Source of the DNA: an uncultured Fidelibacterota bacterium
GTDB taxonomy: Bacteria > Fidelibacterota > Marinisomatia > Marinisomatales > Marinisomataceae
DNA: 64,000 nucleotides
Direction: 5' to 3'
Assembly: GCA_902578385.1 (NCBI GenBank)
Contig: CACHCR010000003.1
Location: forward strand, 43,048-107,047
Below the pieces are notes generated by a model. It had not been told where the DNA came from. It did no database searches and saw nothing but the letters and a program-made list of their open reading frames with translations. This document shows, in pieces, positions 50,317-60,093 of the stretch; positions within the stretch are counted from its first letter, which is position 1, and each line of letters starts with the position of its first letter. A program made the translations under genes and the position numbers.

Positions 50317-51035
50317 ATTTGATAAAAAAAATTAAAAAATATATTAGCGATTTTCGTTCTAAACAGTCGTTTCAAGATAGGTTGAAGCTTTTATCTGTTA
50401 AAGCAATATCAATTTTCTCAACTCAACGTAAATGTACCAGATGTAATGGAGAAGGTTATATTGAAAAATGGAATATGTACAGATCTCATAATAAAAAATT
50501 TAATTGTGAATATAATAAAAAAAGCTATGGAGTATGTTTCATATGTAGAGGGGGAGGGTATGAATGGAAAATTCAACATATAATAACCCCAAACGAAACT
50601 TTGGAAGATATTTGTCTAAAGTATAATCTTATTAACGACAGAAATCATTCCATGAAAACCCAATTTGTAATATCATGGAATAAAATTTTAAGATATAGGG
50701 ATATTTCACAATGCGATAAACTTATTTTGTGGGTTGATTTTCATATTATGGCAGAGAATAGATCTTCATTTGTAAGAATTAAAAATGGTTATATACAAAT
50801 TAGAAACAAAGTTTCAAAAAAATGGGATTGGTTCCATAGAAATGTATCATCAAAAATTGCAGGAACTATACAAAAAGGCTATGAAGTTCATCATATCGAT
50901 CACAATAAATTGAATAATAATCCATTAAACTTAGTGCCACTTCCAAGAAAAATTCATCAGCTCTATCATAAACTAATAAATATGAAATTATTTAGAAAAG
51001 AGGAAATAATCACAAATCTTGAGGAAAAGGCATAA
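50313..51035 (+). CDS. HNH endonuclease with DnaJ-type zinc finger and LysM-like segment
   Basis: CTRCNGEGY...CFICRGGGY; HIITPNETLEDICLKYN...SWNKI; YEVHHIDHNKLNNNPLNLVPLPRKIHQLYH. Confidence 0.75.
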   Translation: MNLIKKIKKYISDFRSKQSFQDRLKLLSVKAISIFSTQRKCTRCNGEGYIEKWNMYRSHNKKFNCEYNKKSYGVCFICRGGGYEWKIQHIITPNETLEDICLKYNLINDRNHSMKTQFVISWNKILRYRDISQCDKLILWVDFHIMAENRSSFVRIKNGYIQIRNKVSKKWDWFHRNVSSKIAGTIQKGYEVHHIDHNKLNNNPLNLVPLPRKIHQLYHKLINMKLFRKEEIITNLEEKA

Positions 51036-51043
51036 ATTAGGTT

Positions 51044-51907
51044 ATGAAGTCTAATGATATAGCTACAAAACCGTTTATTAAATGGGCTGGGGGGAAATTT
51101 AAGCTAGCAGAGCAATTTCTTGATCATTTACCAAGAAATTTTAATCCTCATAAAAATAAGTTTATAGAGCCAATGGTAGGTTCTGGAGGTTTTTTCTTTA
51201 GACTTTCACCAAATAACGCTTATTTATCGGATATAAATAAAAACCTTATAACTACCTATCAAATGGTTCAAAATGACGTAGAAAGGCTTATTTCGAAGCT
51301 TGAAGAGTATAAAAAGCTACATATTGATGAAGATTTCTTTAAAGAACAAAAAAAACTATACAACGATCTCTCCAAAAAAGGTAAAAATAATTTAGAAATA
51401 GCTGCATTATTTATTTATCTAAATAAAACATGTTTTAACGGATTATATCGAGAAAATAAAAGTGGTGAGTTCAATGTACCGGTTGGCAGAAAATCAAATG
51501 GTGAATTACTACCTATGAGCGTTGATATGGAAAACCTTAGAAAAGTGAATAAGCTTTTACAGAATGTTGAACTAGCATGTCACAGTTATGAACAATGTCT
51601 TAAAGAGGTAAAACAAGGAGATTTTGTATACATTGATCCACCGTATATTCCTATAGATAAGGTATCTTTTACTCAATATTCAAAAAATGACTTTGGATTA
51701 GAAGATCATATAAAACTATCCAACTTTCTTGAAAAAATATCTGATAAAGGAGCTTTTTTTATGCTCTCTAATTCTGATACAGAAAATACAAGAAAATTAT
51801 ATCACAGAGATGCTTGGAGAATAGAAAAATTTGATGTAAGCAGAAGTATAGCTTCAAAAGCAAAAAATAGAGTTAAGGCAAAAGAATTAATAATTAAGAA
51901 TTACTAA
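51044..51907 (+). CDS. D12-class (Dam/DpnM-like) DNA N6-adenine methyltransferase
   Basis: KPFIKWAGGKFKLAEQFLDHLP; FIEPMVGSGGFFF; NKTCFNGLYRENKSGEFNVP; DFVYIDPPYIP. Confidence 0.95.
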   Translation: MKSNDIATKPFIKWAGGKFKLAEQFLDHLPRNFNPHKNKFIEPMVGSGGFFFRLSPNNAYLSDINKNLITTYQMVQNDVERLISKLEEYKKLHIDEDFFKEQKKLYNDLSKKGKNNLEIAALFIYLNKTCFNGLYRENKSGEFNVPVGRKSNGELLPMSVDMENLRKVNKLLQNVELACHSYEQCLKEVKQGDFVYIDPPYIPIDKVSFTQYSKNDFGLEDHIKLSNFLEKISDKGAFFMLSNSDTENTRKLYHRDAWRIEKFDVSRSIASKAKNRVKAKELIIKNY

Positions 51908-51916
51908 TAAAGAATT

Positions 51917-53320
51917 ATGTTAGAAGTAAATAAATATTATAGTAGAAAAGAATTATACGACATTTTTAGTGTACCTAAAAATAAAAGAAGCGGTGCATGG
52001 TTAAGAGGGCATGTAAACTATGAATATAGTTATGGAGCATATTTTCATTTTATTTTTGCAAACATCGATATTTCAGGATTTAACAAGCGTGAGGAATATG
52101 ACTATGAAAATCATTTTGATGAAAATAATGATCAATTGTTTAACTGGGTAACACAGAATCAGAGGAGTCAAAATAATCCAAGTATGAAAAATCTTTTATC
52201 AGATACACCTTTAATTTTCATCAGAACAGAAGAAGGTAGTGATTGGAAATTTATTGGTCTTGGTATTATCAAGAAAGTATCTGGAAATAAACCAGTTAAA
52301 GTTCAATTTTTAATTGATAATAATGCTAAAAGTATTATCAAATACTTTAATGATAAAAAACTTTCTAATAATGTTTATAAGCCAGTAGAAGATTTTGAGT
52401 TATCGGAAAATATGAAAATATTTAGCTCTGAAATACCTCAAGCAAATAGTTTAGAAAAAATTGAAAAACTCGTTGATTTTGCATCTAAAAATATTTGGAG
52501 ATATTATTTAATTGAGGAAGAGCTTGGAGTTGTTCACAGACAGGTTAAATATTATGTATCAGCTGCGAGTTTGTTAGGTCTAGTTGAAGGTTATAAACCT
52601 CATAAAATTACCGATATTGGTACAAAGTTTCTTTCATTAAACAAAACAGATAAAAATCTTCTTTTAAGGGAATTAATTCTAAATACAAAAGCCATGAAGA
52701 TATATTTATCGCTAATGGACAAAGATCCTAATGTAATTTTTGAAAATTATAAAAAATTTGCCGTAAATATAAATGACAACACTCTTAAAAGAAGGCTTTC
52801 TAACCTTCGAAATTGGGCAGATTTTTGTAATGAAGTAGAACCTCTACCTATTAAAAGTGACAATCCATTCGATAATATCGACGACAATGAATCAAAAACT
52901 TTAAGTGAAATTATAACAATAGAGAAAGATGAAGGAAAGTCTTCTGATGCAAGACTTAGACACAATATGTTAGTTGATCTTATGGAAGAAGTCCTTTCAA
53001 AACATGACAATGCGAAAGTTGAAAAAGAATGGAATAATATTGATCTAGTTTTTGAAAACAATGATAATTTAATTTTCTTTGAAATGAAATCTATAACGGA
53101 TGAAAATAAAGGAGATCAATTAAAAAAAGCGCTTGGACAGCTCATTTTTTATAAAAATGTAGTAAAGAAAGATGCTGAGCTAGTTGTTGTTCTTGAATCG
53201 TATTTTAGTGATGTAGATATTTTAGATAATGATCCAATAAATGTTGTCTGGAAAGAAGGAGATTCATTTAATGCTAATGAAAAAACAAAAGAAAAATTGA
53301 AGGTTATTTTTGATCAATGA
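51917..53320 (+). CDS. Putative restriction endonuclease: DUF3427-like N-terminus, winged helix, C-terminal PD-(D/E)XK
   Basis: YYSRKELYDIF...NPSMKNLLSDTPLIFIRTEEGSDWKFIGLG; VHRQVKYYVSAASLLGLVEG...ITDIGTKFL; NNIDLVFENNDNLIFFEMKSI...LKKALGQLIFYK. Confidence 0.7.
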   Translation: MLEVNKYYSRKELYDIFSVPKNKRSGAWLRGHVNYEYSYGAYFHFIFANIDISGFNKREEYDYENHFDENNDQLFNWVTQNQRSQNNPSMKNLLSDTPLIFIRTEEGSDWKFIGLGIIKKVSGNKPVKVQFLIDNNAKSIIKYFNDKKLSNNVYKPVEDFELSENMKIFSSEIPQANSLEKIEKLVDFASKNIWRYYLIEEELGVVHRQVKYYVSAASLLGLVEGYKPHKITDIGTKFLSLNKTDKNLLLRELILNTKAMKIYLSLMDKDPNVIFENYKKFAVNINDNTLKRRLSNLRNWADFCNEVEPLPIKSDNPFDNIDDNESKTLSEIITIEKDEGKSSDARLRHNMLVDLMEEVLSKHDNAKVEKEWNNIDLVFENNDNLIFFEMKSITDENKGDQLKKALGQLIFYKNVVKKDAELVVVLESYFSDVDILDNDPINVVWKEGDSFNANEKTKEKLKVIFDQ

Positions 53321-55005
53321 GTAAAAAAATTATACGTGATTATTCGTTTCAGCTAGATGCAATTCACTGCATAAAGAGAGATTATAATAAGAAAAAAAAT
53401 GCTCGAATGCTTCTTATTATTCCGACAGGAGGAGGGAAAACTTTAACCGCAATAAGAGCTGTGGATGAAATGATCAAAGATAATGTAATAAATCAAAATA
53501 ATAAATGTCTTTGGATTACACATTTAAACTCTTTAGAACAACAAACCTCTGAGGTAGTAAATAGTCATAAATGGAAGAAAGAATTTAATTTTTCTGATCA
53601 ATTACAATCATGTTTAGAAATTAAAATGAAGCAAGAAGCTATAGAATTACTTGAGAACGATATTAATAATGAATATGGACTTGTAATAATTGATGAATGT
53701 CATCATTCTTCGGCTAAATCCTATCAACAAATTTTTGACAATCCAAAGCTGGCAGTGTTAGGTTTAACTGCGACTCCTAATAGGAGCGATAAAAAATCTT
53801 TAAATTTTGAAGGACCTACATATCAAATTACTTTCGATGAATTAGAGAGACGTAATGTAATTATTAAACCTAAGCCAGATAAAATAACCATTCCTGATGA
53901 AATTGATGCTGACAGCTTAAAATCCCCAAGATTTGACAATTCAAAAAGAAATAATCATATAGTTTCAGCAGTTCTAGAAAGAAGAAGATTATCTTTAAAT
54001 AAAAATAATGAAAATTATTCAAAAATTATTGTCTATGTAAATACTGTAAAACACGCTAAAAACCTTTATGAAACATTCGTCAGCAGATCAAATATTAATG
54101 AATTATATGATTTTGTAGGATTCATTGAGGGTGGAAAAAATTCAAACGGATGTTCAAATGAAGATTTTCTTAAAGATTTTAAACAAAATAAGTCGGGTAT
54201 AATTATTAACGTTAACGTTTTATCGGAAGGATTTGATGACCCTTCCATAAATACTATCTTAATGGCTGTTCCTACAAACTCCTTAATTCGATACATCCAA
54301 TGTGTTGGAAGGGCAATTAGAGTTCCTGATAAGGATAATGTTTGTATTCCTATCATTGTAGAATGTACTGAGGAGCTACCAAATATCGATTACAGAATTA
54401 CTTATGGCTGGTTATTTGCTGATATATCTGATGAATTAGAGCCAATTCTTATCAATCATACAATTAAACCTGTTCCAAGTTTTTTAAGTTGGGTTTATAC
54501 AAATGAAGTAAAGCACTTTTTAACTAGTTTATTTAATGACGATAAATATAATTTAAGAAAATATAATTTTGATAATTTAAAAATTAACAATCTTTCAGAA
54601 ATATCAAATTCAAATATATTTTTATATTGGGCAGGTAGAGATATAAATAGATTAGATGATATCAGATGGAGAAGTATAGTTATTGCTCCAGAGAATAAAC
54701 CTCGATTTATAGAAGCTTATAATAGAATTAATAGCGGAATAATTAATGGATTTAGTGATCGAATAATCTTTGATGAACTTTATCCAGAATTAAAAGAATT
54801 ACCATATTTAAACAATAAAACAAAAAGATATAATCTTTATTTTGCGATGTATATGAGTTATCTAGATAAACTAAATGGTCAACAGAATAATAGATTAAAA
54901 TATATTATATTTAAGAGAGATTCATACAATGAATCGATTTTTACAAGAATTAAAAATTTTATTAAATATTTTTTTAAATTATACTTGAATAAAAAAAGGA
55001 AATAA
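53317..55005 (+). CDS. SF2 (SSL2-like) DEAH-family helicase
   Basis: IIPTGGGKTLTAIRAV; IIDECHHSSAKSYQQI; LGLTATPNRSD; YIQCVGRAIRVPDKDN. Confidence 0.92.
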   Translation: MSKKIIRDYSFQLDAIHCIKRDYNKKKNARMLLIIPTGGGKTLTAIRAVDEMIKDNVINQNNKCLWITHLNSLEQQTSEVVNSHKWKKEFNFSDQLQSCLEIKMKQEAIELLENDINNEYGLVIIDECHHSSAKSYQQIFDNPKLAVLGLTATPNRSDKKSLNFEGPTYQITFDELERRNVIIKPKPDKITIPDEIDADSLKSPRFDNSKRNNHIVSAVLERRRLSLNKNNENYSKIIVYVNTVKHAKNLYETFVSRSNINELYDFVGFIEGGKNSNGCSNEDFLKDFKQNKSGIIINVNVLSEGFDDPSINTILMAVPTNSLIRYIQCVGRAIRVPDKDNVCIPIIVECTEELPNIDYRITYGWLFADISDELEPILINHTIKPVPSFLSWVYTNEVKHFLTSLFNDDKYNLRKYNFDNLKINNLSEISNSNIFLYWAGRDINRLDDIRWRSIVIAPENKPRFIEAYNRINSGIINGFSDRIIFDELYPELKELPYLNNKTKRYNLYFAMYMSYLDKLNGQQNNRLKYIIFKRDSYNESIFTRIKNFIKYFFKLYLNKKRK

Positions 55006-56306
55006 TGATGTCTGATAAAGCAAAAAAAATTATTAAAAACGCATTAAATAAAGTTGATAGAAAGCATATTCCAGTCGAACAATTATTATTATGGAGAAAT
55101 AATCCAAGATTGATTGAATTAAGAGATCAAGAAGTAGATTACGATAAACTTTCTTTAGCTCAGGATGAAGTTCAAGAAATTTTAATGAGCCAACACAAAA
55201 CTAAAGAACTTGTTGATAGTATATTGAGCAGTGGTTGGCTTGATCAAGAATTAATGATGGTTGCTGAGTATGAAAAGGATAGTAGTGGAAAAATGCAATA
55301 TATTGTCCTTGAAGGCAATAGAAGAACAACAGCTATTAAACATATTCTTAATCATGAAAAAAATATTTCTGGAGTAAAAGATGGCTATGATATTAGAAAT
55401 TTTGAAAAAGAGCAGTTGGGTGGAGGAGTATCATGCTTAATTGCTGGAAAATATAAAGAACTGCAAAAAAAGGGTGATATTCAAGCTGAGGTAGACAGAA
55501 TTTTAAATGCTAGACATATGTTTGGTCAAGAAGAGTGGAAACTTCACAGAAAAGCATTTCAAACCTTTAATAAGTATATGGAAGAACTTGCGTTAGTTCA
55601 TTCAGGGGTAGATCCTAATTCACCTGATACATTTTTTATTGACACAAAAGTAGTTAAGCAAAGAGCAAAAATAATGTGTGAAACACCAGCGAAAATTAAA
55701 AACTATCTTTATTTATATACATTGAGACATCAAATCTCTTCAAAGCTGGTTTCAAGCTACGGAATTGATTTTGATAATAATAAAACATCCTTTATAGAGG
55801 AGTTCTTAAAAAAACCAGCCTTAAAAAATAGATATCTATTTGATCCAAATTATGGAGTTATGGGTGATGACGATGTATTGATTGAAGAAATGACACCACT
55901 AGAGCTATTTATTAGTCTTGTTTTTAGATATGAAAGAGCTGATGGTAGCGGAGAAAATAAACCAATTATTTCAGCTGCATCAGCAGGACAATCTAACTTA
56001 AGAGATTATGGTTACGTAGTTGATAACGATAGAAATGAATTGGAATATGTAAAGATGATTGAAGTAGGTGATGGTACAGGTCCTGAATCAAGAGTTATTG
56101 CCAAAATTGCTAGAGCTAAGTGGGATGCACAAAGTCTTCAATGGAAAGTTGGAGAATCTTTTCAGCAAATAGCCAAAATATTGGATGACATTAATACAAA
56201 AACAATCCATGAAGCAAGATCTGATGCAATGGAGCAAGATTATAAGAAAATTAAGGAAAAATTTTCATTAATTGATGCTGCTCTTAAGCAAAAATCTAAA
56301 TTTTAA
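55005..56306 (+). CDS. ParB/sulfiredoxin-fold domain protein
   Basis: HIPVEQLLLWRNNPRL...ELVDSILSSGWLDQELMMVAEY...YIVLEGNRRTTAIKHIL. Confidence 0.75.
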   Translation: MMSDKAKKIIKNALNKVDRKHIPVEQLLLWRNNPRLIELRDQEVDYDKLSLAQDEVQEILMSQHKTKELVDSILSSGWLDQELMMVAEYEKDSSGKMQYIVLEGNRRTTAIKHILNHEKNISGVKDGYDIRNFEKEQLGGGVSCLIAGKYKELQKKGDIQAEVDRILNARHMFGQEEWKLHRKAFQTFNKYMEELALVHSGVDPNSPDTFFIDTKVVKQRAKIMCETPAKIKNYLYLYTLRHQISSKLVSSYGIDFDNNKTSFIEEFLKKPALKNRYLFDPNYGVMGDDDVLIEEMTPLELFISLVFRYERADGSGENKPIISAASAGQSNLRDYGYVVDNDRNELEYVKMIEVGDGTGPESRVIAKIARAKWDAQSLQWKVGESFQQIAKILDDINTKTIHEARSDAMEQDYKKIKEKFSLIDAALKQKSKF

Positions 56307-56355
56307 TTTTGACTTATTAAATAATTTTTAACAATCATTTTCTGGCTCAAAAGAT

Positions 56356-56901
56356 ATGAAAATAGATCAATACTATATAGAAAACATTTGGAATAAGCTC
56401 CAATCAAGCTCAAATATAATATCTGATAATTCAGGACATGTTCAAAGCACATGGGGTCTATATATAGTGCATTGCGAATTACTTGAAAACCAAGAATATC
56501 TTAAAATAGGAAAAGCAAATGATCTTAAAAACAGAATAGTTGATGGACATATGAGTGGAAAAAATGAAGGATTTGGCAAGACAATTTTAAATACTTGGCT
56601 TGCAAGAGATGAAGAATTAAGGAAAAAAGTAAATATTGATTTAACGAAGCAAAATGAAAGGATATCATTTATTAATAAATATTGCAAGTTTCAAATTCTT
56701 GTTTTTGATAGAAAAGATCGAATAAATTGCATGGAAATAGAAGCAAACAATAATCTATATTTGCAGTATAAAGATTATTGGGGTATTAATAAAGGACGCG
56801 ATCCAATTGAATATATAGAAAAACCTATTGAGAAAACTTTAAAAGAAAATAATTTGGTAAGATATATTAGAGGTAATAAATTAGATCAATGCAAATTATA
56901 A
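56356..56901 (+). CDS. GIY-YIG/T5orf172-like protein
   Basis: WGLYIVHCELLENQEYLKIGKANDLKNRIVDGHMSG...MEIEANNNLYLQYK. Confidence 0.6.
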   Translation: MKIDQYYIENIWNKLQSSSNIISDNSGHVQSTWGLYIVHCELLENQEYLKIGKANDLKNRIVDGHMSGKNEGFGKTILNTWLARDEELRKKVNIDLTKQNERISFINKYCKFQILVFDRKDRINCMEIEANNNLYLQYKDYWGINKGRDPIEYIEKPIEKTLKENNLVRYIRGNKLDQCKL

Positions 56902-56970
56902 TAAAAAATCATAGAACTATGTATATAATAACTAATTCGTTGATATATCGTGGTTTATTAACATTTTACG

Positions 56971-56986
56971 CATAATATATATTATG
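56971..56986. repeat. Perfect 16-bp palindrome CATAATATATATTATG
   Basis: Read directly in the sequence, upstream of ATG 57002. Confidence 0.5.
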
Positions 56987-57001
56987 TATAATTAGTGACA
57001 T

Positions 57002-57670
57002 ATGAATAATACATTAGGTAAAACAACAAGAATAATGCTTCTATCCTACCTCGGTCTTTTGACTTTGGCAGGATTCTTTTATGGTGGCGGTAATTATGTA
57101 GACAAAACTACACCCTATTATAACTTTTTTAGAAATTTTATAAGCGATCTTGGTCGCACTACAAGTCACTCTGGTGAAGATAATACCATCTCAATTATTC
57201 TTTTCTCAATTGGTATGTTAATTCAATTAATTGCAGTTTTAATATACCTTGTTAAGGCTGCAAACTATTTTGCTAAGGATTATCCAAAAATTAGTATTTT
57301 AGCAAAATGTTCTGCTATTTTTGGCTCATTTAGCTTACTTGGTGTTATTGTTACACCTGCAGATGTACCTTCGTTGTATGCTCTACATATATTCTTTGCA
57401 AATTCAGTATTTAACGGTGCTTTTGTGACTTTAGGTATATATTCTTACTTATTTTATTCTAAAGGCTTAAAAAACGTTACTTACACCCTCTTTTTATGCT
57501 CATTAGTGATTTTAGGATATATAGTCTTTCTAGAAATTGGTCCTGCTCCATGGAAATCAATACAATCCTTAACAATGCATGCTACTTATCAAAAAGTTGC
57601 TGTATTGAGTTTAATTGCTACTGTTTGGATAATGTCTAAAGGTACAGACTTACTTGACGACAAAATTTAA
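57002..57670 (+). CDS. DUF998-like multi-TM protein
   Basis: NFFRNFISDLGRT... with six predicted TM segments. Confidence 0.6.
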   Translation: MNNTLGKTTRIMLLSYLGLLTLAGFFYGGGNYVDKTTPYYNFFRNFISDLGRTTSHSGEDNTISIILFSIGMLIQLIAVLIYLVKAANYFAKDYPKISILAKCSAIFGSFSLLGVIVTPADVPSLYALHIFFANSVFNGAFVTLGIYSYLFYSKGLKNVTYTLFLCSLVILGYIVFLEIGPAPWKSIQSLTMHATYQKVAVLSLIATVWIMSKGTDLLDDKI

Positions 57671-60091
57671 TAATCTATTAGCAATATAGATTGTTTTAAC
57701 GATAGATCCATCACTTGTAAATTTTTCAACGTTTTCTAAGGTCAATGCTTTAGAAACAACATCTTTTTCAATTGAATCTTTTGCAACACTAATATTCGCT
57801 CTTAATTTTCCGTTAACTTGGACAGCTATAGTTACTTCGTCTAATTCAATCAAATTTTCATCATAGTCAGGCCATGATTCATAAGTTATTGAATCACTAT
57901 GTCCTAATAAGCTCCAAAACTCCTCTGAGAGATGTGGTACAAACGGACATATTATAATCGATAAGTCTTCAATAAGGTCTTTTGGAATAGAATCGCATTT
58001 TTGTAAATGATTACAATAAATCATTAACTGAGAAACTGCAGTATTAAAGTGTAAACTTTCAATATCTTCACCTAACTTTTTAATTGTTTGATGATGTAAA
58101 AAAAGTGTCTCTTTATCTGGTTCTACATCGTTGGAGATTTTTGAGGACAAAAAACCTTCATCATCTGAAATAATTGACCATAATTTATTAATAAACCTAT
58201 AACAACCCTGTAATCCTTTTGTACTCCATGGTTTTGATTTATTTAAAGGACCCATAAACATCTCATAAAGTCTCATAGAATCTGCACCATATTCATCCAT
58301 AATTTCCTCAGGATTTATTACATTCCCTCGAGACTTACTCATTTTTGTACCATCATCTCCAAGAATCATTCCTTGATTATATAATTTTTTGAATGGTTCT
58401 TTTGTAGAAACTAAACCTAAATCGTATAAAACATGATGCCAAAATCTTGAATACAATAAATGAAGTACTGCATGCTCTTGTCCACCAATATATAAATCTA
58501 CTGGCATCCAATAGTTTTCATTTTCTTTTGACCAAGCTTCATTCGTGTTGTTAGGATCAGTAAATCTTAAAAAATACCAACATGATCCAGCCCATTGTGG
58601 CATAGTATTTGTTTCTCTAAGTCCAATAATATTTGAGTTTTCATCTTTTACTTCAACCCAATTATTAATTAAAGATAATGGAGACTTACCATCATCTGAT
58701 GGTTTATAATTTTTAACTTCAGGAAGCATTACAGGCAAATCTTCTTCTGGAATTAATTCTACTTTATCATCTTTGTGAATCAATGGGAAAGGTTCTCCCC
58801 AATATCTTTGTCTAGAAAACAACCAATCTCTTAGTTTGTAATTAACAGTAGCTTTTCCAATTGAATTTTTCTCAATATATATAATTGCTTCCTTAATAGC
58901 TTGATCTACATTCAAACCATCTAATGATAAAGTTTTATCGTTAGAAGAATTTATAATTTTTGCATTACCTTTTGCAGTGAATGCTGCTTTAGATACATCT
59001 CCCCCTTCGACAACTTCAACAATAGGGAGATTGTATTTAGATGCAAAATCCCAATCTCTTTCGTCATGTCCAGGAACTGCCATGATTGCTCCTGTTCCAT
59101 AACTAATTAAAACATAATCAGCTATCCAAATTTCAATTTTTTTTCTTGTAAATGGATTTATTGCATACGAGCCGGTAAAAACACCAGTTTTATCTTTGTT
59201 AATTTCTGTTCTATCAAAGTCAGATTTCTTTTTAGTTTCTTCAATATATGACTCTACTTCTTCCCTTTGTTTATCTGAAACCAATGAATGAATTAAAGTA
59301 TGTTCAGGAGCTAAAACCATATAAGATGCTCCAAAAAGTGTATCAGGTCTTGTAGTATATACATTTATTAAATCGTTACTACCATCTATTTCAAAACCTA
59401 ATTCAACACCTTCAGATCTACCAATCCAGTTTTTTTGAAGTTCTTTTATATTTTCTGGCCAGTCTAAATCATCTAATCCGTCAAGAAGCGACTCTGCATA
59501 GTCAGTAATTTTTAATATCCACTGTTTCATTGGAAGTCTGATTACAGGATGACCCCCAATATCAGATTTTCCATTAACTACTTCTTCGTTAGCGAGAACA
59601 GCTTTCAGTTCAGGACACCAATTAACCGCAACTTCTTGTTCAAATGCCAAACCTTTATTGAAAAGTTGCATAAAAATCCATTGAGTCCATTTATAGTACC
59701 CTGGATCTGTGGTATTTATTTCTCTTGACCAATCATATGAAAAACCTAGACTGTTTATTTGTTTTTTAAAGTTTTCTACATTTTGTTGGGTTGTTACTTT
59801 AGGATGAGTACCTGTTTTTATAGCATATTGCTCTGCTGGTAGACCAAACGCATCCCAACCCATAGGATGGAGAACATTAAAGCCTTTCATGCGCTTATAG
59901 CGAGCAACAATATCCGTTGCTACATATCCTAAAGCATGACCAACGTGAAGACCTGCACCTGATGGATAAGGAAACATATCAAGAACATAATACTTAGGTT
60001 TACTGCTAGATACATCTTCAGACCTAAAAGTTTGATTTTCTAACCAAAATTTTTGCCATTTACTCTCTATGGATTTATGATTATAACTCAA
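57650..60091 (-). CDS. leuS: Leucyl-tRNA synthetase
   Basis: FPYPSGAGLHVGHALGYVATDIVARYKRM; KMSKSRGNVINPEEIMDEYGADSMRLYEMFMGPL. Confidence 0.97.
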   Translation of the reverse strand: MSYNHKSIESKWQKFWLENQTFRSEDVSSSKPKYYVLDMFPYPSGAGLHVGHALGYVATDIVARYKRMKGFNVLHPMGWDAFGLPAEQYAIKTGTHPKVTTQQNVENFKKQINSLGFSYDWSREINTTDPGYYKWTQWIFMQLFNKGLAFEQEVAVNWCPELKAVLANEEVVNGKSDIGGHPVIRLPMKQWILKITDYAESLLDGLDDLDWPENIKELQKNWIGRSEGVELGFEIDGSNDLINVYTTRPDTLFGASYMVLAPEHTLIHSLVSDKQREEVESYIEETKKKSDFDRTEINKDKTGVFTGSYAINPFTRKKIEIWIADYVLISYGTGAIMAVPGHDERDWDFASKYNLPIVEVVEGGDVSKAAFTAKGNAKIINSSNDKTLSLDGLNVDQAIKEAIIYIEKNSIGKATVNYKLRDWLFSRQRYWGEPFPLIHKDDKVELIPEEDLPVMLPEVKNYKPSDDGKSPLSLINNWVEVKDENSNIIGLRETNTMPQWAGSCWYFLRFTDPNNTNEAWSKENENYWMPVDLYIGGQEHAVLHLLYSRFWHHVLYDLGLVSTKEPFKKLYNQGMILGDDGTKMSKSRGNVINPEEIMDEYGADSMRLYEMFMGPLNKSKPWSTKGLQGCYRFINKLWSIISDDEGFLSSKISNDVEPDKETLFLHHQTIKKLGEDIESLHFNTAVSQLMIYCNHLQKCDSIPKDLIEDLSIIICPFVPHLSEEFWSLLGHSDSITYESWPDYDENLIELDEVTIAVQVNGKLRANISVAKDSIEKDVVSKALTLENVEKFTSDGSIVKTIYIANRLLNFVVK

Positions 60092-60093
60092 AT

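Noticed and set aside
56971-56986. Perfect palindrome CATAATATATATTATG as a specific operator
   Set aside because: Pure A/T core resembles an ordinary -10/promoter region in AT-rich DNA; kept only as a repeat feature.
43000-57000. Integrase, tRNA attachment site, transposase or CRISPR array flanking the accessory block
   Set aside because: Looked for and not seen; the block is called accessory by gene content only.
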